Origin: Marsupella aquatica
Taxonomy: Eukaryota; Marchantiophyta
Assembly: GCA_973895155.1 (NCBI GenBank)
Contig: OZ316894.1
Location: 8,370,001 to 8,434,000 of the forward strand
Length of the DNA: 64,000 nt
Reading direction: 5' to 3'
Under the pieces are notes generated by a model, which saw only the letters and a list, made by a program, of their open reading frames with translations, was not told where the DNA came from and made no database searches. How positions within the stretch are numbered: the first letter of the stretch is position 1; each line of letters begins with the position of its first letter. Below are positions 22,668-34,698 of the stretch, piece after piece. A program made the translations under genes and the position numbers.

Positions 22668-25600
22668 ATGGGGTTGACCAAGCAGGAGCCACTGTCAGCG
22701 GATGGAAGCAAAGCTACCGAATCAAAGGTGAATCGGATGAAGATGGCTCCTCCTCACTTGCTAATGGTTCCCTATCCTGCCCAACCTCACATCCTTCCTA
22801 TGCTGAGTCTCGCGCGCCAGATAGTGAGCCATGGGGGAATCAAGATCACTTTCTTGTCCCATCACACGTTAACCAGTCGCATCCCCGAAAGCGAAAGGAA
22901 TTCAAGTGATTCAATTCAATTCGTCGGCGTTCCGGATCATCTGCCAGGCTTTGATCCACCGAGTGACCTCCCGGTCAACCCAAAAGTGCTTCGAGAGAGC
23001 TTGGAACTAGGGCACTGCATGGGACCCTTTGTAGACAAGCTGCTGCAAGACCAGGACAGCCTTCTAGGTCCCACCTGCATGATTACGGACTGGATGCATT
23101 GGTGGGGAATTGTACGTATGTTCTATGGTTTCACGTTGTAAATTCTCACTGTTGTCCGTAGAACTTGCTAGGCACCATTTTGTCGAGGTTTCAGCATTGA
23201 CTGGTTTGTCTAGCTAGAGCCTGGCTGAAACCCAGGCCCAGAGGTGTCTTGAAATCAAAGTGTGCAGGGCTCAATTCAAGTCGAGCCTGCTCCTGAACAT
23301 ACCCTTTAGTTAGGAGTTCCTGAGCATGGAGTTACGTCGGACAGGTCTACAAGGAGAATCAAATATGTAGTAACAAATGTTGTTTTGCAATTGCTCGGAA
23401 CGGAAGTAACTCAATTGAGTGAGAGGTGGCTACCTGAGTAGAAATGCGGTTTTTGCACAACACGCATAGTTTCCTGGTATGCAGGAAATTGCTGCCAAGT
23501 TGAGCATTCCCAGGTTTGTGCTCTGCGTCAGTTCAGCTACCATGGTGCAACTTACGTTAAATTGCGCTTCGAGTGGATACCTTTTTAATGATAACGATGA
23601 ATTCAAGCGGGTACCAGGAATACCACCTTTCCAGATGCACCATATTCTTAAGGAATTGAGGAATGACTACGAATTCCATGAGGCCTTTCTCACCCGGTGG
23701 CCCAAGTCTGTCCGGGAATCTGATGGAGTGTTGGTGAATACGTGCTTGACATTGGAATCTGAAGTCCTCAACTCTATCCGAGACACGGTATGCGCGTCCT
23801 ACCTGCAAACATCAATCATGCGAGGTCGACTCTAGGGAACCACGGTACGAAGAAGAAACGAGACTACCCACTAGAAAAGATACAGTAAGGCAGATTACAA
23901 TTACTTACCCATTTTAATCGGAAGTCCAAGCACAAACAAAATCCGTGTCTCATATATATCTAGTCTAATAATACAGAAGGAAGGTTGTCCTAATACAACT
24001 GTAAGTCCACACAACATGTTCCGTCTCGCCCAAGTTCCCCAAAATACAGAAACTAGCAATCAAGATAGAAAATTATTTACAAATGATCTAAAAATCTTGA
24101 GAACAAAAACTGCCTCGTATAAGCTTCATTCAATATGGAAGAATTGTACAAAAGACAAGTAATTGGATCTATAAACGAGATCCACTTGGAAAGAATAGTC
24201 TTTACATAGAAGATGACTTTGTCAAGCCTGTTTGCCTAATGTTGATCGCAGTAGTCGCTTTCCCATTTAGAGATTTCGTTTCTTGCATGGTTGCATACAG
24301 AATTATGAACTTGTTCACTTGTAAACTGTAAAAATTTGGTAGGATGTCAACACCATGATTTTGGATCCGGGAGATTGAATAATGAACCGATGGTGGTCAT
24401 GAACTGACGAACAATTTGGATGTTGCATACAGAATTGTGAATTCGTTCATTTGTAAAATGAAAAGATTGAGTCGGATGTCAACGTTATTATTTTAGATCT
24501 GGGACATTGAATGATGAACAGATGGTGATTCATGAATTGACAAACAATTGGATATTTGCATACAGAATTGTGAACCTGTTAATTTGTAAAATGAAAAAAT
24601 ATGGTAGGATTACGATTTTGGATCCGGGAGATTGAATAATGAACAGATGGTGATCATGAACTGACAAACAATGCAAAAACATTCAGCTGCAGGGTGACAT
24701 GCCAGTGCTGCCTGTCGGTCCACTAGGGTTGTCCCCTGGACTGTTCTCCAAGAATCTCTCGATGGAAGGTCTTCAACTCGCAGACGAAGCCACAGCCCTC
24801 AACTGGCTCAGTGAGCAGCCTCCATCATCAGTGCTGTATGTCAGCTTCGGAACAACCGGCCTGGTAAATCTCGCCAAACGCCATGTGACCGAATTGGCAA
24901 AGGGATTGGAGGCCTCCGGCCAAAGATTTGTGTGGGTGGTCAGAGCCCCTCCAGGTGTGGACGAGAACGACCCCGAACTGCTTCCTCAAGGATTTGAAGA
25001 GAGAGTGAAGGGACGAGGATTGCTGCTGAGGGGTTGGGCTCCACAGCTCAAGATTCTGGCCCATCCTTCAACCGGGGCGTTCTTGAGTTCCTGTGGCTGG
25101 AACTCTGCCATTGAGACTCTCGCCCTCGGTGTTCCTGTCATCGGATGGCCTTCGTATGCTGATCAGCCTGTTGTCGCCAGGTTAGTGCACTATTTGAGTG
25201 AAATTTTTAACGGCAAAGTATTAGTGCTCGATCGATGCATTGCAGTCCTTCTCATATGTCATTCCTCCTGAGATACTTTCTTAGATTTAGTGTACATACA
25301 GGGCCTCTCAAATACAATGAATATTTGCGCGTGTTTGGGAGTCTTGTGACCTTGTTTGGGAGTGCTGTGGGGAACAACTAGTCGGGGCCGTGAGTGGTGA
25401 CTGAAACTGCTGGCCGACTGCTATGAGGAGAGGACCCGGTTTCAGTATCTTCATTGACTCACCTTGCTATTTTCACATACACAAAACCCTTTCAAATTTG
25501 AGAGCCTGAAAATATCACTGCCCCACTATATCCAGTTTAGGTGCGTCCGAGTGCATTGCAGGACACCTTTGAGGTGGGGTTTTTTTCAATAGTTGAGACG

Positions 25601-26757
25601 CCCTACTAAAGCTTCCCAAAAGTCATGAAAATTAGTAACCTCTCCCCCAAACTATTCTAAGTGACACCTCGACCCTCAATTTGTGCATGGGGCTGACTGA
25701 ACTACCGTGGTTAACCCTTGAACCCCCATGATGAGTCCGCTGCAATTTGGCAAGGTGTGATTGGTACTGCCCACACTCGGTCAACATTGCCCCAAACTGG
25801 GCCAGCCGTTCCCCATCGTGACCATGCAAAGGAGTGGCACAAGTCGCAGGAGACGGTCTGCAAGTGCAAGGGAGGTTATTGATGGGTGAGTGTCGGGTAT
25901 TGAGGTGGTCTTGATGGGGTTCAGCAGGACCAATTGTGCCTCGCCAGTGGCATTGAAAATTGGATCTGTTCGGGGGACAGGTTAGTAAAAAATGGGCTTT
26001 ACGTATGGTGCTCAAGGGAACTAAAGTATGGGGACCTCCTCAAACTGATTGTGATAGGAGGGTTATGGAGAATAATACCAAACATCAAAGAACATACCCA
26101 GTAGATATATACCATATTAGGTTGCATATCATGGAGTTGGGTGAGGTAATAATTTCATTCACTTCTTGGTTATCTTCTCTTCTTTTCTAATTGTCTCTAC
26201 GTGTAATGCAAATCATGAAAATACATTATAATCAATGTTTAGGTGACAATACTCTCAGTAAACTTATTCTCCATTGGTTGGCCAATAAGTCTTGTGGGTT
26301 TTGTCACCAGGCTGAAATTGTTGTGGGCTTAATTAGTAATGAGCTATATGGAGGATCAAGTAGATCACATGAGTGAAAATTTGATGGCTAAATAGATTAG
26401 AGTAGCTTAATGCTGGATGTGGAGACAAATATGGCCTGCTAACAAAAATGGAGCCACTTTGAGGTTGGTTTGATATGCTAACTTATCCGATCTGAAAATT
26501 CATGGCTGACCAGGTTTTTGGAAGCAACTCTAGAGGCGTCGATCACACTTCCAATTAAAAGTGACTTTTTTGTGGAAGCTGACGAGTTTGCCAAGGCAGT
26601 CAAAGTTATCTTTCAATCTGAAGAAGGTCAGACTGTGAGAGAGTCCATGGGCCAGTATAGGACAGGTATTAGTGCGGATCTAGCGACTGGTGGATCTTCT
26701 TATGTGGCCATACTGGAGTTTGCAAACCTAATCAAGGTCGGGTTGAGGTCCGACTAA
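22668..26757 (+). CDS. Family 1 UDP-glycosyltransferase, copy 1 (4 exons)
   Basis: Cytosolic-type plant UGT transferring sugar from a UDP-sugar to a small acceptor; the acceptor cannot be told from sequence. Exons 22668-23111, 23485-23787, 24693-25180 and 26514-26757 join to 492 aa, a normal family length. The N-terminal acceptor motif has the expected catalytic His (PAQPHILPM, His41; the usual Gly before it is Pro) and a partner Asp in CMITDWMHW. The PSPG box spans residues ~364-407, WAPQLKILAHP to YADQ. Its final Gln is typical of UDP-glucose users, but the normal His at box position 19 is Ser (FLSSCGWNS, about residue 382). The ATG at 22668 is the first in frame; a second at MAPPHLL (residue 26) fits typical UGT starts better. 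An ATG-TGA minimal upstream frame lies at 22630-22635. Intron 2 holds a three-copy repeat and intron 3 a MITE-like insert. Reading frame is intact. Confidence 0.93.
24291..24680. repeat. Three-copy ~132-bp repeat in intron 2 of UGT copy 1
   Basis: TTGCATACAGAATT begins units at about 24291, 24423 and 24556. Each continues with GTGAAC, TTGTAAA, GGATCC(T)GGGA and GAACAGATGGTGATCATGAA followed by CTGACAAACAAT. The same array occurs in copy 2, so it predates the duplication. It ends directly before the exon 3 acceptor. Confidence 0.85.
25601..25998. mobile_element. MITE-like insert in intron 3 of UGT copy 1
   Basis: TTAGTAACCTCTCCCCCAAAC near 25632 faces the reverse complement of TTACTAACCTGTCCCCCGAAC near 25970-25990. 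These ends resemble the terminus TTTACTAAGCTGTCCCCCAA of the 43538-44111 element, so the two probably belong to one group. A related segment lies in intron 3 of UGT copy 2 (about 32140-32470). Boundaries are approximate. Confidence 0.5.
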
Positions 26758-28188
26758 AATGCTTCTCATAAGTTGTGGTTCTATTAAGAGAATCTGTACT
26801 ATCAAGCTTGCAGCGGTTTACTTTGGACTGAGGGACCGTAACCTTTTGGGACACAACCTGTTCCCTGCAGCAGCACTGGCATCAGCTAGCTAGTCAGCAA
26901 AATCAAACTTCTTTAGATGGACATTTTGCAGACAGAATGAGAACTGGTTTTTGTGCAAGTACTGTCCTTATTGAATTGTGTTGAACAGTTTCTTTCTCAA
27001 GATTGAGAGGAGAAAATTGGGCTGTGCCACACTTATAACACATGTCAAATCATACCACAAACTAAGATGGTTCAGTCATGATGTGAGTACATCTTGTCCT
27101 TCATTTTTGGCTCTTTTGTTGTGGGAAGAGTTTGGGGTTGAGGGCTAGTTCAAGAACAGTGGGATCATCTGGGCATAACAGCATAACTCTGGTGGTTGTG
27201 GTGTGTTTGTGTGCCTCGAAAACTTTTTTCCATGGGATCTAGACCATGCAATAAGGTCATGGAAACTAAGCCTACATGAAAGTAAGGTGCATCAAGTTGT
27301 AGTGGAAAAATCCAATTTAAACACTACAGTATGCAATCCTATTTTCATTTTATGGTCTGTTTATGAAATCTCATTTTGACAGGAAGCCTCACTAACTGTT
27401 GGATTATGGTGACATTTTTTCTTAAGCATGAGATGGACTAAGGTGTCATTGTGCACCTTTTTCATGCCCAACTCATTACTCTCCCTGCAGCTCACACACC
27501 TTGAAATCCAGTTGCCATACCGACTTGCCAACTCCAACAATGTCTGACTTCCTAGCAATCTCACTTATGCTCAAGTACACTTCTTCCACTCAACATCACT
27601 TACATAGACAATACTCTGCATCCCACCCAGCATTGGGATAGTTATATATGAATAGTTGGAATCTGGCATGATTTCATTTTATTGATGACATTCAACCATG
27701 AAAGCTGAGCAGTTAACTTTCAAGCTGAAGCTCTTACTATGATTGGAATTTCCAGATTATTTTGGAAAGCTGTCCCTTCTAAAGAAGTCTTTACATCAGA
27801 GTTTGATCTATGTCAAGTCTGCTAATGCCTCAGATGACAAGGACACTCTGATGTTCAAAGGGAGAAAAAGAACACATGGTAAATTAAAGATGCCACTTTA
27901 TAGGGTAGACAATTACCTGCAGGGTGCTATGGGCATACGTGCAGTTACAAAGAAGATAATGTTTTTGGATGGCTTGAAAAGCCCTCCCCATTGCTAAGGG
28001 GTCCCTGACCAAAGTTTTCAGTGTTTGGGGTTGCCTCTAGCAATCTGGGAAAATTTATGTGGGGGCAGGGCACAACATTCCATATGCAATATGACCCTAA
28101 GGGACTTATTCCAAGTGCCTTACCTGCCACCAACAGCCCCATTGACCATCTCTGAAATCAATTGCAATCTTCAAATCCTGTAGGTGTA

Positions 28189-29152
28189 ACCCAGGGGTTT
28201 TTTAATGGCAAAAGTTTGTCAAGTAGGCATCCGACCCCCACCCACTATGACCCTTTCCTCCCAGGTCCAGAGCTTCCTCGCCACCCTTTCCACCCTACTC
28301 ATAAAGCATCCTTGCCACCTTCCTGACATGAACTAGGCCTCCCTCACCATCACCCTCTGCCCTGCAGTGGAAGGTTGACATCCCTCCCCACACCAAACCC
28401 TTTATCCAAATGAGAGGTCTGAATCCTTACAAATCAATCATTGCCAAGCAAAGAGTCCAGATGATTCTTTGAGACAAAAACATTCTAGCATCAAGATGAA
28501 TATCAACAATCAAATCCCACTGTGCGACAGATTTCCACTTCCTCTAGACTACAGTCCTTCTCCAAACTTTGTGAAGGTAACCCAATCTCCTAACCATAAT
28601 GGAAATAAAAACTATGTCAATAAAAACTTTGCCTGTAACTGAATCTCCTAAACCATAATGGAAATGTAGGTAAAGTCAATAAAAACATTTATTATGTAGA
28701 TGATCTAATTGTTTAAATGTGAAGTGCTCAGTCTCCCTGTCAGCTGTCATGACTCAGCTGGCATGACTGGGTTACTCCTTGACTTGTTGGGCCTCTGTGG
28801 TCTTCTTGGGATCTTTTCTTCCCCCCCCCCCCCCCCCAATTATTGGGTTCTTGACCATGTGTCCCAGTTTACTGTCTTTTTGGCACTGTGATATATACTG
28901 GAGACAACCTACCAATCCATCCAAGCCGTAATTTACTGTTGTGGATGACCTACCCATCCTCCAAGCCCTAATTTACTCTTGTGGATGACAGGAGACAACC
29001 TTCCAATCAAAGCCTTACTTTACACTCGTCGCACATGATATAATATTATTGTGTTGATTGTGTATTACAGTATTCATTTCTATAAGGAGGAATGACTCTG
29101 GCAGGACAATGGTATTATTGTGTTAGATTGGGTGTTTGATTGGGCCAGCGTA
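28189..29152. other. Spacer between the two duplicated UGT segments
   Basis: No gene supported. There is a ~60-bp tandem duplication at about 28573-28686 (CTCCTAACCATAATGGAAAT units), a 17-base poly-C run near 28821-28837, and a ~60-bp duplication near 28890-28990 (TCCAAGCC, TAATTTACT and TTGTGGATGAC units). A stretch around 28375-28470 has faint resemblance to a gypsy-type pol linker (VDIPPHTKPFIQMRGLNPY), too weak to call. Confidence 0.5.
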
Positions 29153-29472
29153 GATGGAACTATGGTCATAGCCAGGTATAAATTGCTGGTCGCAGTGGAG
29201 AATGTATCTCGTGTGAATCGAGCTAGGGACTCAAAATCTGAGATTCATTTGAGGAAATGGAAACTCACAGTTCACAACTCGCAATGCGAGTCCTAACGGA
29301 TCGAGGTGGGCGAAGTGCTGCTCAGCAGTTAGCACCCATTAGCGATAACACTGAGCCTGAACTAAGAGATAGGCGAAGTTCAGTGTGCAGAGCATCGATT
29401 GGAAATGAATGATTATCGGCAGGCACTCACTGCCATTTGATCAAACTTGAAGGAGTTCAATCACTGTCCAGG

Positions 29473-32400
29473 ATGGGGTTGAGCAAGCAGCCACTGTCAG
29501 CGGATGGGAGCACAGCTACCGAACCAAAGGTGAATCGTAAGAAGATGGCTCCTCCTCACTTGCTGATGGTTCCCTATCCTGCCCAACCTCACATCCTTCC
29601 TATGCTGAGTCTGGCCCGCCAGATAGTGAGCCATGGGGGAATCAAGATCACTTTCTTGTGCCATCAAACGCTAATCAATCGTATCCCCGAAAGCGATTCA
29701 ATTCAATTTAATTCAAGTGATTCAATTCAATTCGTCGGCGTTCCGGATCATCTGCCAGGCTTCGATCCACCAAGTGACCTCCCTGTCAATCCAATCGTGC
29801 TTCGAGAGAGCTTGGAACTAGGGCACTGCATGGGACCGTTCGTAGACAAGCTGCTGCAAGACGAGGACAACCTTCAAGGACCCACCTGCATGATTACGGA
29901 CTGGATGCATTGGTGGGGAATTGTAAGTATGCTATATGGTTTCATGATGTAATTTCTCACTGTTGTCCGTAGAACTTGCTAGGCACCATTTGTCAAGGTT
30001 TCAGCACTGACTAGTTTGTCTAGCTAGAGCCTGGCTGACACCCAAGCCTAGAGGTGTCTTGAAATCAAAGTGTGCAGGGCTCAATTCAAGTCGAGCCTGC
30101 TGCCGAACATACCCGTTAGTTAGGAGTTCCTGAGCATGGAGTTAGGTCGGGCAGGTCTGCAAGGAGAATCAAAGATGTAGTAACAAATGTTGTTTTGCAA
30201 TTGCTTGGAACGGAAGGACTCAATTCAGTGAGGGGTGGCTGGCTGAGTAGAAATGCGGTTTTTGCATAACATGCATAGTTTCCTGGTATGCAGGAAATTG
30301 CTGCCAAGCTGAGCATTCCCAGGTTTGTGCTCTGCGTCAGTTCAGCTACCATGGTGCAACTTACGTTACATTGCGCTGCGAGTGGATACCTGATTAATAA
30401 CAACGATGAATTCGAGCGGATACCAGGAATACCACCTTTCCAGGCGCACCATGTTAATAAGGAGTTCAGGAATGATTACGAATTCCATGAGGCCTTTCTC
30501 ACCCGGTTTCCCAAGTCTGTCCGGGAATCTGATGGAGTGTTGGTGAATACGTGCTTGACATTGGAATCTGAAGTCCTCAACTCGATCCGAGACACGGTAT
30601 GCGCGTCCTACCTTCAAACATCAATCATGCGAGGTCGACTCTAGGGAACCACGGTACGAAGAAGAAACGAGACTACCCACTAGAAAAGATACAGTAAGGC
30701 AGATTACAATTACTTACCCATTTTAATCGGAAGTCCAAGTCTCGGTCCAAATGACCGCACAAACAAAATCATTGTCTCATCTACATGTAGTCCAATAATA
30801 CAGAAGAATTTGGAAGGTTGTCTTTCACATAATTGTAAGTACACAGAACAAGTTCTTTCTCGCCCAAGTTCCCCAAAATGCAGAAACTAGCAATGAAGAT
30901 AGAAAATTATTTACAAATGATCTAGAAATCTTGAGAGCAAAAACTGCCTCGTATAAGCTCCATTCAATACGGATAAAATTGTACAAGTAGTTGGATCTAT
31001 AAACGAGACCCACTTGGAAAGAACAGCCTGTACATAGAAGACGACTTTGTCAAGCCTTCTTTCCTAATGTTGATCGCAGGAATCGCTTTCTCGGTTAGAG
31101 ATTTCGTTTCTTGGATGTTTGCGTACAGAATTATGAACCTGTTCATTTGTAAACTGTAAAACTTTGGTAGGATGTTGACACCATGATTTGAATCTGGGAT
31201 ATGGAATAATGAACAGATGGTGATCATGAACTGACAAACAATTTGGATGTTGCATACAGAATTGTGAACCCGTTCGTTTAAAAAATGTAAAAGATTGAGT
31301 AGGATTTCAACGTCATCTTTTTGGATCTGGGAGATTGAATGATGAACAGATGGTGATCATGAACTGACAAACAATTGGATGTTGGCATACAGAATTGTGA
31401 ACCTGTTCATTTGTAAAACGTAAAAATTGGGTACGATCATGATTTTGGATGTGGGAAATTGAAGAATGAAGAGATCGTGATCATGAACTCACAAACATTG
31501 CAAAAACGTTCAGCTGCAGGGTGACATACCAGTGCTGCCCGTTGGTCCACTAGGGCTGTCCCCTGGACTGTTCTCGAAGAATTTGTCGATGGAAGGTCTC
31601 CAGCTAGCAGACGAAGCCATAGTCCTCAACTGGCTCAGTGAGCAGCCTCCATCATCGGTGCTGTATGTCAGCTTCGGAACAACCGGGCTGTTTAATCTCG
31701 CCAAACGCCATGTGACCGAATTGGCAAAGGGATTGGAGGCCTCCGGCCAAAGATTTGTGTGGGTGGTCAGAGCCCCTCCCGGTGTGGACGAGAACGACCC
31801 AGAACTACTTCCTCAAGGATTTGAAGAGAGAGTGAAGGGACGAGGATTGCTGCTGAGGGGTTGGGCTCCACAGCTCAAGATTCTGGCCCATCCTGCAACC
31901 GGTGCGTTCTTGAGTTCCTGTGGCTGGAACTCTGCCATTGAGAGCCTCGCCCTCGGTGTTCCTGTCATCGGATGGCCTTCGTTCGCTGACCAGCCTGTTG
32001 TTGCCAGGTTAGTGTACTATACGAGTGAAATTTTCATGGGCAAAGTAATAGTGCTCGATCGATGCATTGCAGTCCTTCTTATCTGTCATTCCTGAGATCA
32101 TTCCTTACGTTTAGTGGTGTACATACTGTTTATACTAAAGCTGCCCCAAAGTCATGGAAACTGGTAATCTCTCCCCCAAACTATTTTAATTGTCATTGCT
32201 ACCCTCAATTTGTACACAGGGTTAACTAGACTATGGTAGTTAATCATAGGTCCCTCATGATTGGCCTGCTGCCATATGGCAAGCCATGATTGGTCCTGCC
32301 AAGCCCCGGTCAGCATTGCCTTATACCCCATCACAAACATGGGCAGGAGAGGCTCAAGTTGCAGGTGGCGTCTGCTAGGGCAAGTGAGCTCAGCGAGACC

Positions 32401-33392
32401 AATTGTGCCTCGCCAGTGGCACTGGACCAATCCCAGGGGACCTGGGAACAGTTTAGTAAAGGATGGGCCCTACAGCTTACTATATAATCGCAAACCAAAG
32501 CTACTTTTAAGGGCTATGGTCTAGAGTGAAGCCTCTAAACCTTAACTCAAATAAGGACAAAATGTATAATGACTTTGAAAAAGACAAATCTAAAAGGTGC
32601 ACAAAAAAATAGGTATGCAAAGATAATGGAAAAGAGTATAGATTTATTTATTTATTTATTCAATTTTTTTTGTTTTCAATTCTATTTATGTTCAAGGAAG
32701 GTGTAGTCAGGCTAGTAATATTGGTGACTGAAGTACCTCGAAACAGAATGTGAGAGTAAGGTTATGGAGAGTAATACCTGACATCAAAGAATCTATCCAA
32801 TCTACATATACAGTAGTAGGTTGCATATCTTGGAGTTGGTGAGGTAATACTTCCATTAACTTCTTGGTAATCTTCACCTTTTTTCTAAATTTATGTACAT
32901 GTAGAGCAAATCATGAAAATACACTATAATCAATGTTTAAGTCACTAAATATTCTAAACTGATACTCTATCCATTGGCTTGTAGGTTTTGTCACTAGACT
33001 GAAATTGTTTCATTCTTAATTAGTAATCGTATAGAGGTTCAAGTAGATGACATGGGACAAAGATCTACATCTAACAAAAATGGACCCACTTTGAGGTTGG
33101 TTTGATATGCTTAACTTATCTGAACTGCCCGAATTGATGGATGACCAGGTTGTTGGAAGCAACGTTGAAGATGTCAATCACACTTCCAATTAGAAGTGAC
33201 TTTTTTGTGGAAGCTGAAGAGTTTGCTAAGGCAATCAAAGTTATCTTTCAATCTGCAGAAGGGCAGACCATGAAAGAGAGCATGGGCCAGCACAAGACAG
33301 GTATTAGTGCAGATCTAGCAACTGGTGGATCTTCTTATGCGGCCATACTGGAGTTTGCAAACCTAATCAAGGGCTGGTTCGTGTCCGCCTAA
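29473..33392 (+). CDS. Family 1 UDP-glycosyltransferase, copy 2 (4 exons)
   Basis: Tandem paralogue of the upstream UGT with identical exon phases. Exons 29473-29922, 30294-30596, 31520-32007 and 33149-33392 join to 494 aa. His40 in PAQPHILPM and the Asp in CMITDWMHW are kept, and the PSPG box ends FADQ. Like copy 1, it has Ser instead of the usual His before CGWNS (about residue 384), so that change predates the duplication. The intron 1 donor GTAAGT is a better consensus than GTACGT of copy 1. The protein differs by a short duplication around DSIQFNSSDSIQF in exon 1 and by eleven replacements within a short stretch of exon 2. The minimal ATG-TGA upstream frame of copy 1 is absent (TTTGA instead of ATGTGA). 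No break seen; both copies look functional. Confidence 0.93.
31119..31500. repeat. Three-copy repeat in intron 2 of UGT copy 2
   Basis: Counterpart of the array in copy 1: units start at about 31119, 31250 and 31384 with TTGC(A/G)TACAGAATT. It again ends just before the exon 3 acceptor. Units within a copy differ more than equivalent units between copies, as expected if the array predates the segmental duplication. Confidence 0.8.
32140..32470. mobile_element. MITE-like remnant in intron 3 of UGT copy 2
   Basis: Homologous to the insert in copy 1 (shared GTAATCTCTCCCCCAAACTATT on the left and CAGTTTAGTAAA..GGGC on the right) but shorter and more diverged, so it was already present before the duplication. 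Confidence 0.5.
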
Positions 33393-34382
33393 GTTGCTGC
33401 TCATAAGGTGTGTTCCTATTAAAAGAGTCTATACTATCAAGCTTGCAGCATTTAACTCTGGACGAAGGGAAATAGGGCCATAACCTTTTGGGACACAACC
33501 TGTTCCCTGCAACAGCACAGGCAATCAACTAGTTAGTAAAATCAAGCTTCTTTAGATGGACACTCTGAAAGCAAGAATCGAGATGCACACTCTTCACATA
33601 GAGAGGACGACAGGATGCGAACTGGATTTTGTGCAACTACTGTCATTATTGAAATGTGTTGAGCAATTTCTTTTTAAAGCCAGTTCGAGTGGAGAAAAGT
33701 GGACTTGCACCACAGTTTTAACACAATTCTAATCATAGCAGGATGTGAGTGCATCTCATGGTGTGAGTGCATCTTTTCTTTCATTTTGTCTTGTTACTTG
33801 TGAAAACAGTTTAGGGTTAGTTCATGACAGTGGGATCATGTCGGCATACCTGCAGAAGTGTGGTGGTTATGGTGTGTGTTTGTGTGCCTCAGAACCCTTT
33901 TTTCATGGGATCTAGACCATGCAATAAGGTCATGGAAACTAAGCCTACTTGCAATGTAAGTAAGGTGCATTGAGTTGTAGTAAAGTAAAACCCAAATTAA
34001 ACACTATATTACACAATCTTAGCCTGTTTTTTTACTACATTCAACTCAAATTGGTAGTATACTATGCAATCTTGTTCTCTTCTCATGGGCTGTTTATAAA
34101 ATGTCATTTTGGCATAAAGCCTCTCTGGCCATTGGATTATGGTGACTATTTTCTTAGCCATGAGATGGACCTAAGGTGTTGTGCACCTTTTTCATGCCCA
34201 GCTCATCACTCTCTCCACAGCTCACACACTCCTTGAAATCCAATTCTAAGGCTGACTTCTCAAACCCCAACAATGCTCAATTGCCTCGCCATCTCACTTA
34301 TGCAAGGGCACTTTCCTCAACATCACTTACATAGATAGTATTGTGCAACCCAGGGTTCTCACTTCTTTTCTTTCGACCCATC

Positions 34383-34698
34383 TGTTGAGCATAGACGACA
34401 CTCGTAACGGTAAACACATGACACATCCAACGCGCAAGTAGTTGACACAAGAAATACATGGTTCACCTCCTCGAGGTTACGTCCACGGGAACACACAAGA
34501 GAGCTTTACTGAACTCTAAGCCCGTCGGCCATACCAAGTTTCCACAGTGTAAGCTCTTCTCATCTCTCAAGTGGTTCCATAACAATGAGCCTAAGTTCCA
34601 TTTATCCAAGTAAACACCGCTTGGTATATAGTGTGCATCCTAGTTAGCCTAACTATGGTTACATGTCGTAACCCTAGACCTTGAGTAAATACCTAACA
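34383..34698. mobile_element. Solo LTR of a copia-type element with 5-bp target duplication
   Basis: The 316-bp block begins TGTTGAGC and ends CCTAACA, and is flanked on both sides by CCATC (34378-34382 and 34699-34703), a perfect 5-bp target-site duplication. Internal motifs such as GTAGTTGACACA, TGGTTCACCTC and GTCCACGGGAA are shared with the LTRs at 37461-37718 and 39702-39993, so it belongs to the same family on the plus-strand reading used there. No internal retrotransposon sequence remains. It lies inside the block present only in UGT segment copy 2. Confidence 0.85.

Larger units (their letters stand above)
22329..28188. repeat. Segmental duplication, copy 1 (carries UGT copy 1)
   Basis: Sequence from GATGGAACTATGGTCATAGCC (22329) to AAATCCTGTAGGTGTA (about 28188) is repeated in direct orientation at 29153-35470. 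Similarity covers about 340 bases of 5' flank, all four UGT exons, all three introns and ~1.4 kb of 3' flank. Spacing of equivalent points is 6805 bp at the start codons, 6635 bp at exon 4 and about 7280 bp near the right end; the later increase comes from an extra ~560-bp block in copy 2. Confidence 0.9.

Noticed and set aside
28370-28480. Gypsy-type pol fragment
   Set aside because: Only one short, low-identity stretch matched the linker before reverse transcriptase; no catalytic motif nearby.
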